Part shown: positions 24,667-32,202 of the stretch, piece after piece | Layout: each line of letters begins with the position of its first letter | Numbering within the stretch: the stretch's first letter is position 1 | DNA from: CAUYUA01 sp963575675 | GTDB taxonomy: Bacteria > Pseudomonadota > Alphaproteobacteria > Azospirillales > Azospirillaceae | Assembly (NCBI GenBank): GCA_963575675.1 | Contig: CAUYUA010000215.1 | Location: 1-36,487 of the forward strand | Direction of reading: 5' to 3' | DNA: 36,487 bases | Program-made: the position numbers and the translations under genes | Notes under the pieces: model-generated | The model's input: the letters and a program-made list of their open reading frames with translations, nothing else | The model's database searches: none | What the model was told of the DNA's origin: nothing

Positions 24667-26022
24667 GTGAGCAGCAGTCCAGCGATGAAGTCAAAACGAA
24701 GCGCGTCGATCTTCCGAAGCCGCGCTTCGGCGCTACGCGGGACGATGTCTGAAGGGGGGGCGAGACGATGGGCGACAGTTGCGTTTGCGGCGCTCTTGAC
24801 GTTCATGTTGTCGGCGTTGTTGAGCGCGGAGGCGCGCGCCGCCAAAATGACGGCAATTGTCGTCGAATCACCGTCTGGGCGGGTGATTTTCCAAAATAAC
24901 CCGGATTTGCGGAATTACCCGGCGTCTCTCACCAAGATGATGACGCTGTATTTGGCGTTCGAAGCGATCGACGACGGGAAGTTTTCGATGCGTGACGAAT
25001 TGTCGGTCTCGCAGCATGCCGAAAACCAAGCGCCGTCCAAATTAGGCGTTGCCGCAGGCGAAACGCTGCGGATGGAGCACGCCATTCTCGGATTGGTCAC
25101 CAAGTCGGCCAATGACGCCGCTGTGGTGCTGTCCGAAGCAATCGGCGGCAGCGAACGGCAATTTGCCGAGATGATGACTCGCAAGGCGCGCGAGTTGGGG
25201 ATGTCGCAAACGGTCTTCCGCAATGCTTCGGGCTTGCCGAATGATGAGCAATTCTCCACGGTTCGCGATATGTCGAGGTTGGCGCAGGCTTTGATTCGTG
25301 ATTGGCCGCAATATTATCATTACTTCAGTCGCCAGAGTTTTACTTATGCAGGTCGAATTCACGCGAATCACAACCATTTGATGCGGCGTTATCCGGGAAT
25401 GGATGGTTTGAAGACCGGCTATATTCGGGCGTCGGGTTTTAATTTGGCGGCGTCGGCGATGCGTCACGGACATCGTTTGATTGGCGTTGTGTTCGGGGGC
25501 GCTTCTCGGTTTGAGCGCGATGACTATATGGCGAAGATTCTGGACGATGGTTTCAAGTCTATTGGGGCGACTCGCGACGATGACGACGACAGCGTTGAGC
25601 GTCCGGCGCCTCAAGTCTCCGACGTCGGTCATGAGGATGACGACGATGACGACAATGAGGCCAATCATGCGGCTAAGGCGCAACAGCGCGCGGTGGCCAA
25701 GTCGACGCCGCCGGTTTTGCAGGCGGCTGCCGATTCGAATGCGAATCTGGCGGCGGCTCAGCCTCAGAGTGGTTGGGGGGTGTTGATCGGCGCTTTTTCT
25801 AACCGCAACACGGGGAGAGATGCGTTGTCGCAGGCTGCGCGGCGTTTGCCGAAGCCCTTGAAGGCTGCGACGCCTCGGTTGGTGGAGGTTAAAACCGAAC
25901 GCGGCATGATGTTTCGTGCTCAGTTGAGTGGTTTGCGCACTGAGCAGGATGCGCGTTCGGCTTGCGCCACGGTTCGGATCAAAGGGCAAAAGTGTGTGCC
26001 ATTGGCTCCGGGGCGTTCATAA
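24667..26022 (+). CDS. D-alanyl-D-alanine carboxypeptidase with C-terminal SPOR domain
   Basis: From GTG 24667, which has 'aaaggag' 10 bases upstream, the product is 451 residues; ATG 24745 (a shorter, more usual signal peptide start) is a second choice. A signal peptide ends about residue 58 (AEARAAKM). The penicillin-binding catalytic motifs are SLTK with Ser87/Lys90, SAN (147-149) and KTG (249-251). A very acidic linker (about 300-340) with runs of Asp precedes a SPOR-type domain (about 370-445) beginning GWGVLIGAFSNR. It trims the terminal D-Ala of peptidoglycan stem peptides in the periplasm; the SPOR domain binds denuded glycan at division sites (family knowledge). It is a single gene. 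Confidence 0.9.
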   Translation: MSSSPAMKSKRSASIFRSRASALRGTMSEGGARRWATVAFAALLTFMLSALLSAEARAAKMTAIVVESPSGRVIFQNNPDLRNYPASLTKMMTLYLAFEAIDDGKFSMRDELSVSQHAENQAPSKLGVAAGETLRMEHAILGLVTKSANDAAVVLSEAIGGSERQFAEMMTRKARELGMSQTVFRNASGLPNDEQFSTVRDMSRLAQALIRDWPQYYHYFSRQSFTYAGRIHANHNHLMRRYPGMDGLKTGYIRASGFNLAASAMRHGHRLIGVVFGGASRFERDDYMAKILDDGFKSIGATRDDDDDSVERPAPQVSDVGHEDDDDDDNEANHAAKAQQRAVAKSTPPVLQAAADSNANLAAAQPQSGWGVLIGAFSNRNTGRDALSQAARRLPKPLKAATPRLVEVKTERGMMFRAQLSGLRTEQDARSACATVRIKGQKCVPLAPGRS

Positions 26023-26051
26023 CATTGGACTGAAATTAAAAAACTAAGAAA

Positions 26052-26145
26052 AGGGGTCCAGGGACTGTGTTCCTGGTCGCTCGGGATCATAAGGGGGGAG
26101 CGAAAGTCCCCCTTATTCGCGAAGCGATGTTCTTCTGGAATCATT
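26052..26145 (+). repeat. Repeat family A, full copy after the carboxypeptidase gene
   Basis: It begins 'aaggggtccagggactgtgt', then 'tcctggtcgctcgggatcat', a G-run, 'gcgaaagtcccccttattcg' and 'cgaagcgatgttcttctgg'. It lies 30 bases after the stop and is followed at 26245 by an inverted partner. The first hairpin may terminate the carboxypeptidase transcript. Confidence 0.75.
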
Positions 26146-26161
26146 TGTCTTTAGGCGCATT

Positions 26162-26211
26162 GTTGGATTTTGTTGGATTTTGTTGAATTTCGTTGGATTC
26201 CGTTCGATTGA
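26162..26211 (+). repeat. Five tandem 10-bp repeats
   Basis: Units 'gttggatttt', 'gttggatttt', 'gttgaatttc', 'gttggattcc' and 'gttcgattga' follow each other without a gap, the later ones degenerating. They sit at the centre of the palindromic pair of family A copies (26052-26145 and 26245-26315). There is no ORF. Confidence 0.8.
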
Positions 26212-26244
26212 GAACCTGAGAATTATGTGGTCTCTCCAAGTTAA

Positions 26245-26315
26245 ATTCGTTCCTCCCCCTTATGAGCCCGAGCGACCAAAAATATAGCCCCTGGACTTAT
26301 CTAATTTTTTAATGC
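26245..26315 (-). repeat. Repeat family A, inverted partner copy
   Basis: It reads 'ttcgttcctcccccttatga', 'gcccgagcgaccaaaaatat' and 'agcccctggacttatctaat', the reverse complement of family A. With the copy at 26052-26145 it would form a large imperfect palindrome around the 10-bp tandem array. Confidence 0.7.
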
Positions 26316-26410
26316 GATTTTCCTCCTTGTCTTCCTACTTGTCTCTTGACAGGCCTTGGTTGCTCTTGACAGAAATCAGAGATTCTTCTTTTCACTGCCT
26401 CTGATCAAAT

Positions 26411-27325
26411 ATGCAAATATATCTGCCTATCGCGGAAATGTCGGTTAACGCTCTGGTTCTTCTGGGGATGGGGAGCGTGATCGGTTTTTTATCCGGAATG
26501 TTTGGCGTTGGCGGAGGTTTTTTGCTGACGCCATTTCTGATCTTTATCGGCATCCCACCGGCGGTCGCCGTCGGGACTCAGGCCAATCAGCTTTTGGCCG
26601 CGAGTGTTTCAGGAGTTCTTGCGCATTGGCGACGTGGCAATGTCGATGTCCATTTGGGCGCGGTGATGCTGGTTGGAGGCGCTCTTGGTAGCCTGTTGGG
26701 CGTTGTCTTGTTCAATGTTTTGCAGCGATTGGGACAAATCGATTTGGTTATTTCCCTGTGTTATGTGTTTTTGCTGGGAACGATCGGTTTAATGATGTTC
26801 GTGGAGAGCATAAAGACGATCTATAGAGGGCGGCTTGGCGTGGTTCCGCGCAAGACGCAACGTTTGAGCCGTTGGCGTCACTTGCCGTTTAAAATGCGTT
26901 TTCAGCGTTCTAAACTCTATATCAGCGCTCTGACGCCGGGCGGCATAGGATTCGTTGGAGGAGTTTTGGTGGCGGTGATGGGAATTGGCGGAGGATTTCT
27001 GCTGGTTCCGGCGATGATCTATATATTGGAAATGCCGATTGCTTTGGTTGCCGGGACGTCTTTGTTTCAAATTGCTTTTACTACGGCGGTGACGACGGTT
27101 TTGCAAGCGGTCACCAATAGAACTGTTGATTTTGTTCTGGCCTTATTGTTGGTGATTGGAAGCGTGATTGGCGCTCAGCTTGGTTCGCAAGCGGCGGGGC
27201 GGCTGCGACCGGAGGTGGCGCGTGCGCTCTTGGCCTTGCTGGTGCTGATGGTGGTGGTGAAACTGGCGATTGATTTGGTGGCGACGCCGGAAGAGCGGTA
27301 TGCGATTTCGACGTCGTTAAGTTAA
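26411..27325 (+). CDS. TauE/SafE (TSUP) family permease
   Basis: The 304-residue protein has about eight membrane helices arranged in two halves, each beginning with the TSUP glycine motif: SGMFGVGGGFLLTP (about 29-42) and AVMGIGGGFLLVP (about 190-202). A charged cytoplasmic loop (about 135-175) joins the halves. The family exports sulfite, sulfoacetate or related anions through the inner membrane. The N-terminal sequence MQIYLPIAEMSVN is characteristic of the version that in other alphaproteobacteria sits next to a TIGR02186 gene; here TIGR02186 is at 18877-19779. The ribosome binding site is weak. Confidence 0.92.
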   Translation: MQIYLPIAEMSVNALVLLGMGSVIGFLSGMFGVGGGFLLTPFLIFIGIPPAVAVGTQANQLLAASVSGVLAHWRRGNVDVHLGAVMLVGGALGSLLGVVLFNVLQRLGQIDLVISLCYVFLLGTIGLMMFVESIKTIYRGRLGVVPRKTQRLSRWRHLPFKMRFQRSKLYISALTPGGIGFVGGVLVAVMGIGGGFLLVPAMIYILEMPIALVAGTSLFQIAFTTAVTTVLQAVTNRTVDFVLALLLVIGSVIGAQLGSQAAGRLRPEVARALLALLVLMVVVKLAIDLVATPEERYAISTSLS

Positions 27326-27344
27326 GCGATTAGCTTTTCTGAAG

Positions 27345-27390
27345 AAAAATCGAATGGGTCCAGGAACACAATCACTGGACCCGTTTTCTT
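27345..27390. terminator. Bidirectional terminator (short family A core)
   Basis: Stem 'gggtccag' (27356-27363) and 'ctggaccc' (27375-27382) is followed by 'gttttctt' on the plus strand, and preceded by 'gaagaaaaatcg', which gives a T-run on the minus strand. It lies between convergent TSUP and chemoreceptor genes. The loop 'gaacacaatca' shows it is a minimal copy of repeat family A. Confidence 0.7.
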
Positions 27391-27412
27391 TGGCCTCATC
27401 TGTTTTGTTTGT

Positions 27413-29089
27413 TCACAAATTCATTGTTGTTGTAATGAATCCCGACACAGATCTATGTATATTTTTTACTTGTCCTGAAACATCGCCCGCCGCATCGATA
27501 ACGCTTGCCGCGTTTTTCTCTGCTTTCTGAGTTTCTTGAACCAACTCTCTTAGAGTTTTAGTTATATGATATGTTGATTGGGCGCTTTCATTCATATTTT
27601 GAACGATATTCACCGTCGTCGTATTTTGTTGTTTAACTGCATCGGTGATCGCCGACGTGCAATCCTGTATTCGTCCGATTGTGTCAACCACGATTTTAAT
27701 GGCCTCAACGGAACTTGAGGTTTCTCGTTGAATATCACTGATTTGTTTTCCGATCGTGTCGGTTGCGTCGGCTGTTTGTCGTGCGAGTGCTTTGACCTCG
27801 GTGGCGACGACAGCGAAACCTTTTCCTGCTTCGCCGGCGCGGGCCGCCTCGATGGTGGCGTTAAGCGCCAATAGGTTGGTCTGGCCAGCGATAGAACTAA
27901 TCAGTTTCACAACGTCATCAACTTTTCCAACAATGAAAGCCAATTCTTTTATTTTCTTTGCTGCGGCGTCAGCTTGAATGACTGCTTCGGTTGTTCCTGA
28001 TGAGGTTTCATGTGTTTTGCGTCCAACTTCAGTGACTGAAATCGACAATTGCTCTGTCGCCGCCGCTACTGTTTGAATTGCGTTTAAAGCCTGTTCTGCG
28101 GAATCACTGATATTCGAGATGCGTTGACTGATTCTCTTTGCAACGTCGAACATCGAGTTCGCAATGCTTACTAATGATTCACCCGCCGTTCCGAGAGATT
28201 GTATAATATTTTTTATAGAATCTCGGAACGATACAGAAGCAACCCGCAATCCATTTGATCGATTTATTTCCGCTTGATGGTGGTTCTTTTGAGTAATATC
28301 TGCTTGTTCCAGCTCTTCTGCTTGTTTTTGCATTTCCAAAATAGCAGAACAAACTTCTCCCAATTCATCATCAATTTTATAATCAAAAGTTATTGAACGA
28401 TTTCCGGCTCTTATTTGATTTATGGCTTTTGCTGCGCGCGATAGTGGGCGAGTGATTGAAATAGAGATATAAGTTGCGCACCACCCTCCGATTATTAAAG
28501 ACAACAATCCCACGACAGACATTATCAATATCGCATGCGACCCTGTTTTTTCATCCTCGTCTACAAGAAGTTCTTTAATTTTTTTAATTTGCTTAGAAAC
28601 CTCTTCTTGACGATCTTCGAGATATTCAAAAGCCTTTTGGAATTCAATTAGGGATTTTTGAGAGGATGATGGATCATTAAAAATCTTATTTGTCGTTTGT
28701 TCAGCTATAAAAATATAAGATTCCAACGCGGGGCTGATTTCATCAAGGAGTTTCCGAACATCCGGATCAAGAGGCAAACTACGATTTGCATTCAAAGAGT
28801 CACGGAATCGTTGTGAGTGTTTTTGTAGATCGCTCAATATGTCTTCTTTTTTATTTAAATCAAGAGATGTTCTTAGTAATAAAGCGTTTAAGACGTCTGC
28901 ACGCAAAGCATCGTGCATCATATCGCCATTCATATGGTTGAGTTCTGCTGTAGAAATAATGAACAAATTTCGACCTGATTTACTTGATGAAGAAATTGCA
29001 ATAATTCCAATACTGGTTACTAGGATGGTGGTGAGCACCAAAAATATCGTCAAGAAAATCAGTCTCTGGCGAACGGTCATTTTACTCAT
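27413..29089 (-). CDS. Methyl-accepting chemotaxis protein
   Basis: The 558-residue receptor has a first membrane helix (about 11-33), a helical periplasmic sensor (about 34-188) of the four-helix-bundle type, a second helix (about 189-212), a HAMP domain (about 212-265) and a cytoplasmic signalling rod to the end. The hairpin tip, which binds CheW and CheA, is the conserved stretch IAGQTNLLALNATIEAARAG (about 395-415) followed by GKGFAVVATEVKALA. The ligand cannot be read from sequence. No NWETF-type CheR pentapeptide is at the C terminus. A sigma-28-like promoter lies upstream at 29127-29153. No other che gene is adjacent. Confidence 0.95.
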   Translation of the reverse strand: MSKMTVRQRLIFLTIFLVLTTILVTSIGIIAISSSSKSGRNLFIISTAELNHMNGDMMHDALRADVLNALLLRTSLDLNKKEDILSDLQKHSQRFRDSLNANRSLPLDPDVRKLLDEISPALESYIFIAEQTTNKIFNDPSSSQKSLIEFQKAFEYLEDRQEEVSKQIKKIKELLVDEDEKTGSHAILIMSVVGLLSLIIGGWCATYISISITRPLSRAAKAINQIRAGNRSITFDYKIDDELGEVCSAILEMQKQAEELEQADITQKNHHQAEINRSNGLRVASVSFRDSIKNIIQSLGTAGESLVSIANSMFDVAKRISQRISNISDSAEQALNAIQTVAAATEQLSISVTEVGRKTHETSSGTTEAVIQADAAAKKIKELAFIVGKVDDVVKLISSIAGQTNLLALNATIEAARAGEAGKGFAVVATEVKALARQTADATDTIGKQISDIQRETSSSVEAIKIVVDTIGRIQDCTSAITDAVKQQNTTTVNIVQNMNESAQSTYHITKTLRELVQETQKAEKNAASVIDAAGDVSGQVKNIHRSVSGFITTTMNL

Positions 29090-29126
29090 TTTCTGAATCC
29101 TTTTATGTCAAATTGGAAAATGCATT

Positions 29127-29153
29127 TGATCGTGTGAGCAGTAAATCTCTTTA
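29127..29153 (-). promoter_or_regulatory. Possible sigma-28 (FliA) promoter of the chemoreceptor gene
   Basis: On the minus strand, 'taaagaga' (29153-29146), 11 bases, then 'cacgatca' (29134-29127) resembles the flagellar consensus TAAAGTTT-N11-GCCGATAA, keeping TAAA and the CGAT core. It ends 37 bases before the receptor start, a good distance. The match is partial. Confidence 0.4.
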
Positions 29154-29298
29154 TTTTTAATTTGTCAATTGAAATTAGGGAGATCGCATTATGGGCAGAT
29201 TGATGGTGTGGCGCGGGGTGAAATTATTGCATTATGGGAGTTTTATACAAAAAACAACAATCGAGGTTATGCCGGTGACGTCGATGAGCTGAACTTTT

Positions 29299-29395
29299 GC
29301 CGCATCGACACGCGAAAAAATAACAAACCCAAAGAATCCGGAAACACAGTCACCGGACTCTTTGGGTTCGTTATTTTTTCGCGTGTCGATGCGGC
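29299..29395. repeat. Long hairpin after azoR, containing a family A core
   Basis: Arms 29299-29341 (starts 'gccgcatcgacacgcgaaaa') and 29353-29395 are complementary over 43 bases with two mismatches and an 11-base loop. The inner part 'tccggaaacacagtcaccgg' resembles the family A core at 27356. Its outer end is 6 bases after the azoR stop, and A/T runs inside each arm suggest it can stop transcription from azoR. Confidence 0.85.
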
Positions 29396-29401
29396 GCTTT
29401 C

Positions 29402-30022
29402 TCAGTTTACGGACGTCAACCGTTCAATGTCCTGCTTTGCAGCCTCCAAGGCTTGGGCTCGGACTTCCGGCCCCATGGAGACGCCTTCGGCTCGGATGAT
29501 TGAGATGTCGGTGATGCCGACAAAGCCTAGCACGGCTCGAAGGTAGGCTTCCTGGTGATCGAGCGCGGTTTCCACCGGCGTTCCGGCATAACGGCCTCCG
29601 CGTGCGGAGGCGATGATAACCTTGCGACCTCCAGCCAGACCGACCGGTCCATTTTCAGTATAGCGGAAAGTTCGTCCGGCTTGGCAAATGCGGTCGATCC
29701 ATACCTTAAGCTGGGTCGGGATCGAAAAATTGTACATAGGAGCGCCGATGACAACGACGGTGGCGGCTAGGAATTCGTCGACCAGAGCGTCGGTTTGAGC
29801 AAGTTCGAATTGTTGACGCTCGTTTAAGTTTTCCAAATTGCGAAATTTCACAACCTGAAGAAGCTCGTTTGTCAGGTGTTCCGGCGGCGCCGTCGCCAGA
29901 TCGCGATAGACAACGGCGGTTTCGGGGTGAGCCGTCGTCCATGCTTTAACGATATCGGCGGTCAATAGGCGCGTCACCGAGGCGGCGCCGAGTGGGCTGG
30001 AATCGATGTGAAGCAAAGTCAT
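29402..30022 (-). CDS. azoR: FMN-dependent NADH:quinone oxidoreductase / azoreductase
   Basis: At 206 residues it matches AzoR length. The flavodoxin-like fold is seen in MTLLHIDSSPLGAASVTRLL (phosphate-binding Ser residues), the PMYNFSIPTQLKVWIDRI segment (FMN-binding MYNF) and SARGG. The enzyme reduces quinones and azo compounds by two electrons with NADH and FMN, as a cytoplasmic protection against quinone stress. ATG 30022 is chosen for its 'aggaga' ribosome binding site and family N terminus; an upstream ATG at 30079 lacks these. It is a single gene, followed at once by a long hairpin. Confidence 0.95.
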   Translation of the reverse strand: MTLLHIDSSPLGAASVTRLLTADIVKAWTTAHPETAVVYRDLATAPPEHLTNELLQVVKFRNLENLNERQQFELAQTDALVDEFLAATVVVIGAPMYNFSIPTQLKVWIDRICQAGRTFRYTENGPVGLAGGRKVIIASARGGRYAGTPVETALDHQEAYLRAVLGFVGITDISIIRAEGVSMGPEVRAQALEAAKQDIERLTSVN

Positions 30023-30065
30023 AATTATCTCCTGACATGAGGCAAGGTTTTGAGAATTATCAGTC

Positions 30066-30320
30066 GTGGGGGATGACAAGGAAGAGGGCGAAGGCTTCGA
30101 TGGTTTCCCTTATTCGCAAAGCCATTTTTTTGGAATCGTTTGTTCGTATAGCTTTGCCGTAGCTCTATTGTAGACTATCAAATGGATCATCAAAAAAGAC
30201 AACTTATAAAAAAACAAGAGAAACGATTTCTGAGGCGGATCGTTTCGTGAATAAGAAGGGCTTTCACCCTTGGTCCCGGTAACTGGGAATACAGTCTCTG
30301 GACTCTCTTGATTTATTGTT
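30066..30320. repeat. Repeat family A, split and diverged copy
   Basis: The left part, 'gggcgaaggcttcgatggtt' and 'tcccttattcgcaaagccat', matches the second half of the copy at 26052. The right part holds 'gtgaataagaagggctttca' and 'ctgggaatacagtctctgga'. About 110 bases of unrelated A/T-rich sequence lie between (30145-30230). The two parts are in inverted orientation, as in the 26052/26245 pair. It fills the space between azoR and the unknown gene at 30322. Confidence 0.6.
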
Positions 30321-30321
30321 T

Positions 30322-31131
30322 TCATTTCTTATTTGGACTCAAGGTGAAGTCTCTATATCCCGTTACGCTCGCGATGCGGTCGAAGTTCTGATCGTCTTCC
30401 GGACTAGGGGCGATGATCCATTGCCAGCTTTGATCCGGAGGTGGCAGGCTTACTCCCCACAATAAGTCCAAGGGAGGTTCTATTGGTTCGGTTGATTGGG
30501 CGCCGAGCGGTTTTCGGATGCTTTCGACGTCGGTGATTAGACAAACCGTTTTGGCTATTTTATTAAGTAATATTAGGTGGTTGTGAATTAATTCTTGAGC
30601 GAGGCGACGTTCTTCTTTCTTTATCGCATCAGTGGTTTGGTTCAGAGGGAACGAGGAACAAAGTCGGTCTAAGGGGACAAGAGGCAATTGCGATAAAAGG
30701 CAAGATGAAACGGCGAAATCGAATCCGTCCTTGGTTAGCCATGCGGGAAGCGGTGCGGCAAGGCCGGTTAAATCGGCGTGTTCAAAATAAATTCGAGTTG
30801 AGGGAAAGCGTTTGGACACAGCGCGCGCAAGATTGTGGCTGGAGCGCAAGTGTATGACGTCCACCAGGATAATGGTTTCGAATTGCTCCGCCAGAGCCGA
30901 CAAAGGAATTTCAAACAACAGGCCGGACCCCAAAATTATCGCTTTGCGTCGTGAGCGGCAGAGTGCGGCGGATTCAAGAATTAAGCGTCGGCAATGTTCC
31001 GCATGGTTGGTCCAGACTCGGCGACATCGGCGATGGCGCTCTTGAAGGGCTATGGCGTGGGTGAGATAGCCATGACGGCGCGCCCATTGTGGACAGGGCG
31101 TTGTAAGATAAGTCAACAGCTCCAACAACAT
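30322..31131 (-). CDS. Rossmann-fold, methyltransferase-like protein of unknown function
   Basis: The 269-residue protein is not one I can name. After a helical, His/Arg-rich N-terminal part (about 1-60) comes KAIILGSGLLFEIPLSALAE (64-83) and IILVDVIH (89-96), the glycine-loop and acidic strand-end of a class I AdoMet or nucleotide-binding fold, with Asp93 as the likely ribose-binding acid. FEHADLTG and FDFAVSSCLLSQLPL fit later strands of such a fold. A methyltransferase is therefore likely, substrate unknown. The Trp-rich C terminus (about 225-255) may cap the site. The ribosome binding site is weak. It is framed by repeat family A copies on both sides. Confidence 0.7.
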   Translation of the reverse strand: MLLELLTYLTTPCPQWARRHGYLTHAIALQERHRRCRRVWTNHAEHCRRLILESAALCRSRRKAIILGSGLLFEIPLSALAEQFETIILVDVIHLRSSHNLARAVSKRFPSTRIYFEHADLTGLAAPLPAWLTKDGFDFAVSSCLLSQLPLVPLDRLCSSFPLNQTTDAIKKEERRLAQELIHNHLILLNKIAKTVCLITDVESIRKPLGAQSTEPIEPPLDLLWGVSLPPPDQSWQWIIAPSPEDDQNFDRIASVTGYRDFTLSPNKK

Positions 31132-31175
31132 CTTGTTGCAACCTGTTTGCGCCGATGATTTGAATGAAAATCAGA

Positions 31176-31295
31176 CAGGTCCAGGGACAATGATTCCAGG
31201 GAAAGACCGCTTCGCGAATAAGGGGGGGGCTTTCGCTTCCCTCTTATTATCCCGAGCGACCACGAACACAGTCTCCTGACTCGTCTAATTTATTA
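31176..31295. repeat. Repeat family A, full two-armed copy
   Basis: It reads 'caggtccagggacaatgatt', 'ccgcttcgcgaataaggggg', 'ctttcgcttccctcttatta', 'cgagcgaccacgaacacagt' and ends 'ctcctgactcgtctaattta'. The outer parts are the family A core in opposite orientation; the inner part carries the 'cgcgaataagg' module also seen at 26110 and 30100. It lies between mepA and the gene at 30322. Confidence 0.75.
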
Positions 31296-31325
31296 TTCAA
31301 GTCCATTCGACTTAAGAATATTGCG

Positions 31326-32165
31326 TTATCGGATTGCTCGACAGGCCATCGGCATAATTTTCTGTGGCGCGGGAGGGCGAGGAGGACGATCCGGTTGTGG
31401 CGGTTGTGGCTTTAACCAGGAATCCAACTCTTCACCACATCCGTCTCCCGGAGGTAAAGGCGGTTGAGATTCACACTCTGGACTATCTGCCGGGCAGCGT
31501 AGCCGAACATGCATATGTCCGTTATGTCCCCACCATGGGCGCACCAAACGCAGCCAAGCTCGATCATCTCCGGCGCGCTCGCATAGAGCTTTTTTCAAAG
31601 CCGGGTTAAGAAAAATGCGTGAGACGCGCGGATCCTCAGTCGCCAAACGAATAAGCGTCGCTTGAGCCTCAGTCCACGCGCCAAGACGAACACGCGGCGG
31701 GTTGTCGCCTTCCGTCATGATGATCTCTTGAAGCGACTCTCTCTGAGAGCGGGGAAGACGCGCCAAATCCAGACGCAACCAAAAATCAACGTCTATGCCG
31801 TTTTGATGACTTGCGTGGCCTTTAGGCATAGGTCCGCCGCGTGGTTGCGACATATCGCCGATCAAAACTACGCCTAAACCCGCTCGGGCGATTCGTCCGC
31901 CGAAACGCTGGATGTAGTCAATAAGGCTGGAATGGCCGTAATAACGACGACGGCTCAAACGAATGACTTGAAAACCGTCGCCTTCCGACGGCAAGGGAAC
32001 GCCTCCCAATAAACAGCCGTTGCTAATGGCTCCGATGACTTTGGCTGGTCCCGGCGTTGGAGAGGTCGCTGTGTCCCATCCCGATTCTCCGGCGAGCGCA
32101 AGTGGCGTGCAGAGAACCGTGCAAACAACGGAGCATACAGCGAGGACAAAAGCGCGATAAATCAT
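31326..32165 (-). CDS. mepA: Penicillin-insensitive murein DD-endopeptidase
   Basis: The 279-residue protein has a signal peptide (residues 1-26, ending ALAGES) and the M74 peptidase domain. The zinc ligands fit HASHQNGIDVDFWL (His120, Asp127) and GHNGHMHVRLRCP near the C terminus. It cuts D-Ala-meso-DAP cross-links in peptidoglycan in the periplasm. Cys residues at several places suggest disulfides, as known for MepA. The ATG at 32165 has 'aagg' upstream and starts the signal peptide; an earlier in-frame start at 32231 would overlap mtnA. A Pro-rich tail (about 245-268) is extra. It follows mtnA by 37 bases on the same strand. Confidence 0.94.
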   Translation of the reverse strand: MIYRAFVLAVCSVVCTVLCTPLALAGESGWDTATSPTPGPAKVIGAISNGCLLGGVPLPSEGDGFQVIRLSRRRYYGHSSLIDYIQRFGGRIARAGLGVVLIGDMSQPRGGPMPKGHASHQNGIDVDFWLRLDLARLPRSQRESLQEIIMTEGDNPPRVRLGAWTEAQATLIRLATEDPRVSRIFLNPALKKALCERAGDDRAWLRLVRPWWGHNGHMHVRLRCPADSPECESQPPLPPGDGCGEELDSWLKPQPPQPDRPPRPPAPQKIMPMACRAIR

Positions 32166-32202
32166 TGACCTTGGGGGATGTCTTGTCTTGAGGGATTGGC
32201 GT

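Noticed and set aside
25042..25989. Open frame of 315 codons on the minus strand
   Set aside because: It is antisense to the carboxypeptidase with all its catalytic motifs, and is Arg/Ile-rich shadow sequence.
26162..26211. CRISPR-like array
   Set aside because: The 10-bp units are directly joined with no spacers, and no cas gene is present.
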